From: Fonsecaea monophora
Lineage: Eukaryota > Ascomycota > Eurotiomycetes > Chaetothyriales > Herpotrichiellaceae
Assembly (NCBI RefSeq): GCF_001642475.1
Contig: NW_019173957.1
Span: 62,001-126,000 of the forward strand
Reading direction: 5' to 3'
DNA: 64,000 nucleotides
Made by a program: the position numbers and the translations under genes
Notes under the pieces: generated by a model
What the model was told of the DNA's origin: nothing
The model's input: the letters and a program-made list of their open reading frames with translations, nothing else
The model's database searches: none
In this document: in pieces, positions 57,258-64,000 of the stretch
Position numbering within the stretch: the stretch's first letter is position 1
How the letters are laid out: each line of letters starts with the position of its first letter

Positions 57258-58232
57258 AGAAGAGTGCGTGTATCATCCCTGATCGAGAGAAGTGAAACGG
57301 AGAGAGACACACTCGCAGTAGAAGGCGGGAGAGATGAAACAACTGTGCTTAATAAGAATGAAACCCCCGATAGGCAGGACAAAAGTCACTTTTGATCAAG
57401 TATTGCTTGCTCTCTTATTGTGGAAGTTTACGTGGTTCATTATCTTGCCATTCCACCAATAATGCCCTGTCGGCTAGTTTGTCAGTCCCATCATTGCTCA
57501 CGTTTACTTCGTTCGTCCACCACGATGTCGTTCCATTTCCCGTAGAATGATTCAATTCCATATTCATCAGGCTCCAATACTCAGAAGTACATTCACGCGT
57601 CTGTATCTAGAGGTTCGTGACCAGGATTCCCCGATTGTCCGTCATACGAGAACTCGTGGTCGTGGATCCTGCTCTCATGTCCCCAAGCGGCCCCCTTCGG
57701 GTAGATCGCCGAGTCGTCCGGGCGCGGGAGAGGCTAGGACGCTGAGTGACAAAGACGTGCGTGCTCATCATTGATCGAAGAAACGAATAGCTGGTTGCTG
57801 CAATTCTGCCCTCAAGTAGGGGGGCTTGACCAGACGTTTTCTCGTTGTGTATCAAGATCTTTTGAGATGCGGGTGTAAAGGTCTGGTGTGATGACCTTTG
57901 CGTAGGTTTGCCTGGTACGCAATTTCTGTGTCGGGGTTCACCAGTGTCCAGAATAATTCGATGGTACAGATGTTCATACAAATGATGTAGTGTTTCTTGC
58001 TCGAGCGATGCAATGTCGGTATCTGATGAGTTGCGGAGATTGCTTATCCAGGCATGTTGTAGCTTTCTTCAGCCAGGTGTTGTGTCGGAGAAAATTGCTG
58101 GTTTCATGAAGGTAATGGCAAAATCAACCGTCCTGTCAGAATGGCCGTCTCTGTGAGCCTTCTGGCGAGATCATCGTACCGTTTCCCGCCTGCCATGTAT
58201 GGCAATCTTCAGGGCGTTATTCTGTGCCCTTG
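57258..58232. other. Intergenic, convergent 3' ends
   Basis: 975 bases between the stops of the trehalase and NC2-beta genes. No coding sequence supported. Confidence 0.5.
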
Positions 58233-58779
58233 TCACATGTCGTTCGGTCCGGCGCCACCACCCTCCATCCTGCCCCTAGCCTCTCCCAGTAGCGCTTCCT
58301 GCATCTTCCTTAGTTCCTCCTCTCCCATTTTATCGAACCCGCCGAAGTTGCGCATTTTCTCGCCTCTTCCGATTCTCTTCTTCTGCACCTCTTGCCATTC
58401 GCCCACAACCCCGCGGCAGCCTTCGATGTAACTTCCAAATCCGAGGTCGGTGAGCGCTTGTTCAACATGTTCGACGCTGATGGTTTTTTTGGACTCGCGC
58501 TCAGAGATTTCGTTTGATTCGGAGGAGAGCATGCGTAGGAACTCGAGTGAACAGGAAATGAGGAGGTCGCGGGCCGGGCGCGTGAAAGTCATCTCACCTT
58601 CCTTACCGCCGTTGGTATCGTCATGAGGGAGTTGTGGTAGGATTTCAGAGATGATCTTTTGAACGGTAGCCTTGGGAAGAGACAGGTCGTCGTTGTCTGT
58701 CAACAGGTCAGTAATTGCGCCAACAGGTTTCTTGGGTCTTTTGGGGTCGCAACATACTGCCAAATTCTTTGTCCGACAT
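58233..58779 (-). CDS. NCB2: Negative cofactor 2 subunit beta (Dr1) histone-fold repressor
   Basis: Exon 1 is 22 bases (58779-58758, MSDKEFG) and exon 2 58696-58233; 161 aa. 'DLSLPKATVQKIISEILP' begins a histone fold of the H2B/NF-YB type (about residues 11-100: 'ARDLLISCSLEFLRMLSSESNEI', 'KTISVEHVEQALTDLGFGSYI'). With NC2-alpha (Drap1/Bur6) it clamps TBP on promoter DNA and blocks TFIIA and TFIIB entry. The C-terminal basic/Gly-rich tail is typical. The intron lies after codon 7, as in many fungal orthologs, so exon 1 is easily missed. Confidence 0.92.
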
Positions 58780-60041
58780 GATGACGGAGATTGTATCTAC
58801 TTTTAGCGTAGGAGGTGTATGCGTCTAGGGTCTTTTGAAGTCTCACGGGCCCAGCCCAGGTGAGGACGAGGGGGAGGGATGAGGGTGTTAAATAGAAGTT
58901 GCGACATGATGCGCGACCAGGGCCCGGCCGGCCTTCCGAAACAGGAAACGCGTAAATAATGTCTTGGCACAGAGTCAATTTCTTTTCTCCGAAGTTGCGT
59001 TTTGTTTTCACTTTTGATTCTTCTTCATCACAGCGACAAACAACCATCTACATCAATGATGATGCTTATGGTGACGGTTCATCCGCATGTTTGCTATCAA
59101 TATCGACGAATGAATCTGCCCTCCATGGAGCGACGAGACTTTGAACCTACTACAGCTCGTTGTAGATCGGTGTAGTGACTGATAGACGTGATGTACAGAG
59201 GAGGTCCCCCTGATACTGATTCAACATGCTGGTCCATGCCTGGTAAGTGGCTCTTGTCCTCGTCTTCCCTCACACATCTCCAATATGATGAACATTCGTG
59301 TCGCCCCTATCTTACCAAATGATGGTGATTACCCGTCCAAACCCAAACAGGACCTTCTGAACATTTCTCATCTCCCTTTAAACTGCTGACTACTGTTGAC
59401 TGTACGTGGTTACTGACGTATTACAGACTAATAATAGACCTCTTGTCCTTGCCAGCGGGGAAGCTGATGTGGTGTATGTTGGCTCCGTCTCTATCAATTC
59501 CCTACCCAATTTTCAATGATGATCAACACTATGTACTATCAAATTCGGAAATACAATTGACGAATACACTGGTTCGATTACCTGAACGAGACTCACCCTA
59601 CATCACATCATTTGACCTTGTTTGGTTCCGGGGACATTGCCTAACTGTGGACTTAGAAGCTTAAGCGCATTATTGTCACAAGACTGTTACTTCTTCGTGA
59701 TTGTAAGTCCCACCAGTTATTCCAACCAAGTTCTTCGTGATGAACTCACCACTCTTCCATGCTAAGTATGAAGGTCCGCTGGATTCTAATGCTTAAGCTT
59801 GTGTATTCATTTTTCATCTTTCGCCTGATCCTCAAACTTTTCCCTCTATGTCTGCTCTATCTTCTTCTCGATATCTGCTAACAAGGGGAGAGCAGACGCT
59901 ACGAGTACTACTCCAATTGTTCTATTGAATCTTCGTCAAGTATGAATTTCTGGATCATTTGTACAAATCACTTTCGATCGGGAGCAGCACGGTCGGCTCA
60001 TGAGGCCCCGACACCTCGTCGATCTCGATCGAATCCGTGCA
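58780..60041. other. Intergenic
   Basis: 1.26 kb between the NC2-beta start and the 3' end of the dehydrogenase. AT-richer than flanking genes; short frames only; nothing recognised. Confidence 0.45.
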
Positions 60042-61222
60042 CTACTCAACCTGGTACTCGCCGAGTTGGGGATCATCCCAACTTGAGATATGTCAATGAA
60101 GATTTCATATGCAATATTAGGTTCATAGAAACTTACCTTAGAAACAATCCAGATAACTCGGGTCTCGCCTTCACGGCTAATTCCGCAATCACATTTCCTG
60201 GTTTCTCCGGCGGCAAGAGTTTCCCGTCCCTTTTCGCGCTCAAGAACTTCTGTTGGTCCTTGTCGTCCATGTTGCGAATGAACTTCTCCCTGATGTCCGT
60301 CTGCATGGCCGTGTCAACGACCCCGGGTCGAATTGATATGGTGGTTACATCAGGCTCTTCAGCCTTCAACGTCATGGCCAGGTGGTTGATGGCTGCTTTC
60401 GTGGCGCCGTAGACTCCCCACGAGGGATACGCGTTCATGGCGGCGCCCGAGGATGTGAAGACTATGCGGCCCTTTGCGCTGCGGAGGAGCGGGAGTGTTT
60501 GTTGGATCTGATGGGATGTTGTGATCAAGAGTTAGACTCGTGAAAACAGTAGTCGATGGTGGGTGAAAGTAGGAAGCCTCTTAGACTGATCTTACCAAGA
60601 CAACGCAACTCGTCACATTGATCCTGAACGTGCGTTCCCACTCGTCGCTATCCATCTGCCCTATCCGCAAGCACTTCCCCAAGGTACCGTGGTTCAGAAT
60701 CAGCCCGTCGAGTCGGCCGTCAAACTGCACGTCTCGCAGCATCCCCTGGACGAATTCAGGGCCAGCCATGTCTCCCGCCCTGGTGATGACCCGGTCTGGG
60801 TTGTCAGACTGGAACTTGCTGAGCACATCAGCCTTGCGCCCAGACAGGATGAGGAGGTGCTGATCGCGGGAGGACAGGAGGTGCTTGGCGATGGCGAACC
60901 CGATCCCGGCCGTCGCTCCGGTCACGAAGATGGTGCGAGAGGAGGGATATTGAGACTATCGAGGGGAGATTGTTGTTAGAAGCACAAGGTTGTCCGAGAA
61001 ACACGATGTTCAATGTTTGATGAGCGATATATGCTTGAGCAAGAACTTGTAGCAGAGACATACGCGGTGCTTCGATATGAAGTCCGGCGAACTTCCAAAA
61101 TGATTCTTTTCGGCAGACATTGTTGATATGTGGATCTGCCTCGTGAACTTCCAGGCCCTGAAACTATAACGAGAAGACAAGATGTTGAAACTGGTCAAGC
61201 AACTCCGTGAATGTAGCAGCAT
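60042..61222 (-). CDS. Short-chain dehydrogenase/reductase, optional mitochondrial leader
   Basis: Exons (minus) 61222-61064, 60955-60596, 60507-60137, 60081-60042 give 309 aa (or 275 aa from the second ATG at 61120). The cofactor motif TGATAGIG follows exon 2's start. 'LILNHGTLG' replaces NNAG, and the active site is S-S-G-A with YGATK (Tyr-x3-Lys). A C-terminal 'WDDPQLGEYQVE' in the tiny last exon is typical of fungal SDRs related to yeast Irc24/YIR035C. The sequence before the second ATG is Arg/Ser/aromatic-rich with no acidic residue, and ends 'RQIHIST' before MSAEK, a good mitochondrial-presequence pattern. Substrate unknown. Divergent from the FAH-family gene. Confidence 0.88.
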
Positions 61223-61773
61223 CAAATCACACTTGGTTTCGTAGAGAGTTGCACGGTTTCACGACAACCAAGTCGAGGCAAAATTTTGAGTCGGACATGT
61301 CCATATCAATCCATTTCACGAATGACGTCAATGCCCTTGGGGGCTCTTGTCACTTTATTCAATCTGTTGTTGTCCTTCAATCCTCATCGTCGTTCATGCA
61401 TACAGAACCAGCATCAACACAGAGAGGCACATGGCTTCCAATCATCCAATCGCCTCCGGAGATCCATTCCAAGGCTGGTTCCCTGCACCAGGTGAAGTCC
61501 CATGTCCCTCGATTGCGGGCGGAGTGAAGACTCCGAACTCCGAGAAGCGGGGACAAGCACGACAGATGGTGAGGTTTCTCTGGGGAATGACGGACGCCGC
61601 GAATACCATGGGATACTTATACAAGTCGCCTTTCGGCCCGAGGGACCATTTGTCAGCTTGAGTTGATGGATCATTTCTCTATATAACTGTGACAGGATAG
61701 TGCTGTATCCGGACTGGCTTCTTGAACAACAGACAGCATACGATACAACCCAGCGGAAAGATCTATCGCCACC
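61223..61773. promoter_or_regulatory. Divergent promoter, SDR / FAH-family gene
   Basis: 551 bases between two start codons on opposite strands. No distinct element recognised; a short frame here has no domain. Confidence 0.5.
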
Positions 61774-62836
61774 ATGGCCGCGAAATTCGAAAGGCTTGTC
61801 AGGTTCAAGGCCGCGGACGGTCAAATTTATTACGGCGAGGCCGGTTCAGACTGGGATTCCGATCTCAAGGGGAGGGAAGTCCAGATCTTTTCGGGCCTGG
61901 ATCCCTTTGACAGCAATTTCAAACTCCTGGACAAGAAAGCCGTCATTTCTGAGGTGGGGAATGTGTGCCACGTTCTTGTATTTCTTGCTCACACATTCCA
62001 GGTCTTGAGCCCTCTGGAGAAAGTGCCGCTCACTATCGGCATAGGACTGAATTACAGGAAGCATGCTGAAGAAGCGAACGTAAGTGGGCAAGAGAACATT
62101 GAGCATTTCCCTGGTGGGCCAATTTGACGCATGAGCTCAGTTTCCAATCCCGACCTTCCCCGTTGTCTTCACCAAATATTCAGGTAAGCACGTTTGGCTC
62201 GTTGCGTTCGGGCTCTCTGCTAAATAGACCGCAGATACCTTGGCCGGGCCATTTGAGGACATCCCCATCAATCCGGAGGCAAAGGACCTTGATTACGAAG
62301 GCGAACTCTCAATTGTCATCGGCAAGGATGCGAAGAATATCTCTGAGGATGAAGATCCCCTGAGTTATGTCCTGGGCTATACCGTGGGCAACGACGTCTC
62401 GTCCCGTTACTGGCAAGCCCCTGCAAGGTCAGGAGGTCAGCACGGCCCAGCCAAATCCTTTGACAAGTTCGGTCCCATCGGTCCTGTCATCGCTTCACCC
62501 AACGCCGTCGTGAACCCCGAGGGTCTCAGACTACGCACCTGGGTCAATGGGGAATTGAGACAGGATGGCAACACGGACGATTTGATTTTTGGGATCGGTG
62601 CCATCATTCGACATTTGGCCAGAGGCACGACGGTCAGAAAGGGGACGGTCATCATGACAGGCACTCCGAGGTAAGTGCTGAGAGCAATGACACTTGATCT
62701 TTTCCATCACTAACAGATTGAAAGTGGTGTGGCCGCCTTCATGCAGCCCGCGGCATGGCTCCGACATGGCGACACTGTATCGATTGAGATTGAGCGCATT
62801 GGCAAGATCTCGAACAAGATGGTCTTTGAGAGCTGA
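61774..62836 (+). CDS. Fumarylacetoacetate hydrolase family enzyme
   Basis: Exons 61774-61953, 62002-62079, 62141-62183, 62235-62670, 62725-62836 all join in phase; 282 aa. The FAH fold shows 'IGIGLNYRKHAEE' (catalytic His region), 'DYEGELSIVIGK' (metal-binding Glu), 'GYTVGNDVSSRYWQ' (metal-binding Asp), and 'MTGTPSGVA' near the end. It matches the short fungal FAH-family group (acylpyruvase / oxaloacetate decarboxylase / fumarylpyruvate hydrolase-like), not the ~420-aa tyrosine-pathway FAH. Five exons in under 1.1 kb, with a 43-base third exon. ATG in CACCATGG context. The substrate cannot be fixed from sequence; the divergent SDR might act in the same pathway. Confidence 0.92.
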
Positions 62837-63921
62837 TCGAGAGGCCCGGGGGCAAAAGCTTGGGTAAAAGAGGTCCCATTTCTCACAGATTCGATATCTG
62901 ATATCTATTCCACTGCCAAAATCAATATATACTTTTATACTTGTCGATACGCTGCTCCCTTCCCGCGGTCTGGCGCCTACCAACCCCCAACATCGGGACA
63001 TGTTCTTGTGCGCCTCTCTCCGTTTTCTGATCGGCAGCCTCGCGTCGAATTGGGCTCTTCGGTCATCTCTAAGGAGAGGCCACCTCAGGTCGTGCTTATG
63101 AGTTTCTTGGTCCGATCAAAGACCTGTAAGAACGAAAAAGGAGTAACAGCAAGCAGAGCTCTTCAGTTCAGTACCAGATGCAGTACCTCCTCATTCCTCC
63201 CTTTTCCCAGTGCTCAGTGAAGCTCTTGTGCATTATAAACCAGACTTTATAGTCACCTGCCACCTCGAGATCAACCGAGGCTGGAAGCACGAATTGAGGC
63301 AAGAAGGAAATGCCAGTGGCAAGGGCTACGCAACCACCGAGAAAACTTGCTCGGAGTTAGATCCCATTGTCCAGCTTCTCCCGAGATACCGAATCAGGAA
63401 GTTCGGGGTTTGGGGGGAAGATGGCGGTCTTCATCGACCGCTCGTCATTACGAATCATGCTCAACTTGTTCTGGAAAGGCCATGTTACTTTCACCCACAG
63501 AAGAAGAGGTTCTAGTTTAGCTATGGATTGGTGGCACCACTTCTCACAGGCCTTCTTGAGCATGTTCCTGGAGAACCACAGACAGGGAAGAATCGGTCTC
63601 GACAGCCACTGAGAGTTGCAGATGATCAGCACCAGCCGTTTCAGCCTTGGAGAGCAGCCCGGAAATCTCTCCTCGTCCATTGATGACCCCGCAGACCGAA
63701 ACTTGTGCCGTCGCACTGGATTGGAGCAAGGTTTTGCCGATCTCCCAGTTTTCTGCAGATAATGGCGAGCGATTCTGTCGCGATTGCATCTATCAAGGGG
63801 AAAACCCCGTCCAGAAAATGATTCGTCAGCGACACTGAATATGGCGTGGGAGCTTGTGACCATCTGATCGGAAACCACTGCTCTCGGCATCTGAGAGGGC
63901 AGGGAGGGGTATGATGGAAAC
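62837..63921. other. Intergenic
   Basis: 1.1 kb. Several overlapping minus-strand frames at 63357-63929 encode unlike, domain-free peptides and I do not call them. The end may be the promoter of the partial gene at the window edge. Confidence 0.4.
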
Positions 63922-64000
63922 ATGCGCATCCTATCTCATGCCGTCATGCTATCTGTCGCAAGCTTCCTCGGACCTATCATGCTCTCAACCTCAATCGCCT
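63922..64000 (+). CDS. Partial gene: signal-peptide-like N-terminus, cut by window edge
   Basis: ATG at 63922 opens 26 codons to the end of the window. The peptide starts Met-Arg-Ile-Leu-Ser-His-Ala, then runs hydrophobic (VMLSVASFLGP) and ends near a Ser-Thr-Ser-Ile-Ala sequence, a good secretory signal peptide. Product unknown. It could also be a chance frame; the sequence beyond the window decides. Confidence 0.4.
   Translation, partial: MRILSHAVMLSVASFLGPIMLSTSIA

Noticed and set aside
63357..63929. Possible minus-strand gene at the right end
   Set aside because: Three overlapping frames compete and none shows a domain or consistent splicing.
1..64000. tRNA genes, transposons, telomeric repeats or CRISPR arrays
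   Set aside because: None recognised on either strand; the only repeats are short microsatellites and the DUF3659 coding repeats. A tRNAscan and a repeat-library search would settle it.

Overview
The window is nuclear DNA from a filamentous ascomycete (Pezizomycotina). The evidence is: short introns of about 45-110 bases with GTATGT/GTRAGT donors and CTAAC/CTGAC branch sites; ATGs in CACCATGG-like context; CT-rich promoters; and fungus-specific families (Zn2Cys6 regulator, Aspf2/Pra1 zincophore, DUF3659 repeat protein, fungal Nse1, Lunapark with a zinc ribbon, acid trehalase). I cannot name the genus. I found no rRNA, tRNA, transposon or CRISPR array. I reconstructed the gene models by eye from splice sites and reading-frame phase; unless stated otherwise, every junction given keeps frame.

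0-16 kb: a ZIF-like MFS transporter with a (Asp-His)6 tail; a secreted histidine acid phosphatase (minus); a four-helix membrane protein; a fungal orphan nuclear-type protein; a FAD monooxygenase swollen by low-complexity inserts (minus); and an IQ-motif (IQM-like) protein (minus). 16-34 kb: a 3.2 kb gene-free stretch, then a FarA/Ctf1-type fatty-acid/cutinase regulator, a secreted serine carboxypeptidase, a 2.9-3.2 kb gene-free stretch, and a 1647-residue LEA-like protein with 13 DUF3659 repeats. 34-45 kb: a GNAT acetyltransferase (minus), nitronate monooxygenase, NmrA-like reductase, AFG2/DRG1-type AAA ATPase (minus), Lunapark (minus) and mitochondrial enoyl-thioester reductase ETR1.

45-49 kb is the most coherent functional unit. 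A ZrfC/Zrt1-type ZIP zinc transporter (minus) and a Pra1/Aspf2-type secreted zincophore (plus) are divergent across a 1.14 kb shared promoter. That promoter holds four GCCAAG (PacC core) hexamers within 266 bases and one ACCTTG (Zap1/ZafA-like) hexamer about 140-155 bases from each start codon. The transporter's extracellular N-terminus is a series of Cys/His modules, each encoded by one phase-2/phase-2 exon. The zincophore's zinc-binding tail sits in its own 42-base last exon.

50-64 kb: a group II PLP amino-acid decarboxylase, the Smc5/6 RING subunit Nse1, a secreted acid trehalase (GH65), the TBP repressor subunit NC2-beta/Dr1 (minus), a short-chain dehydrogenase with an optional mitochondrial leader (minus), a fumarylacetoacetate-hydrolase-family enzyme, and the first 26 codons of a putative secreted or membrane protein cut by the window edge. 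Apart from the zinc pair, the genes look like ordinary scattered housekeeping and secreted-enzyme genes. I see no secondary-metabolite cluster or mobile island.
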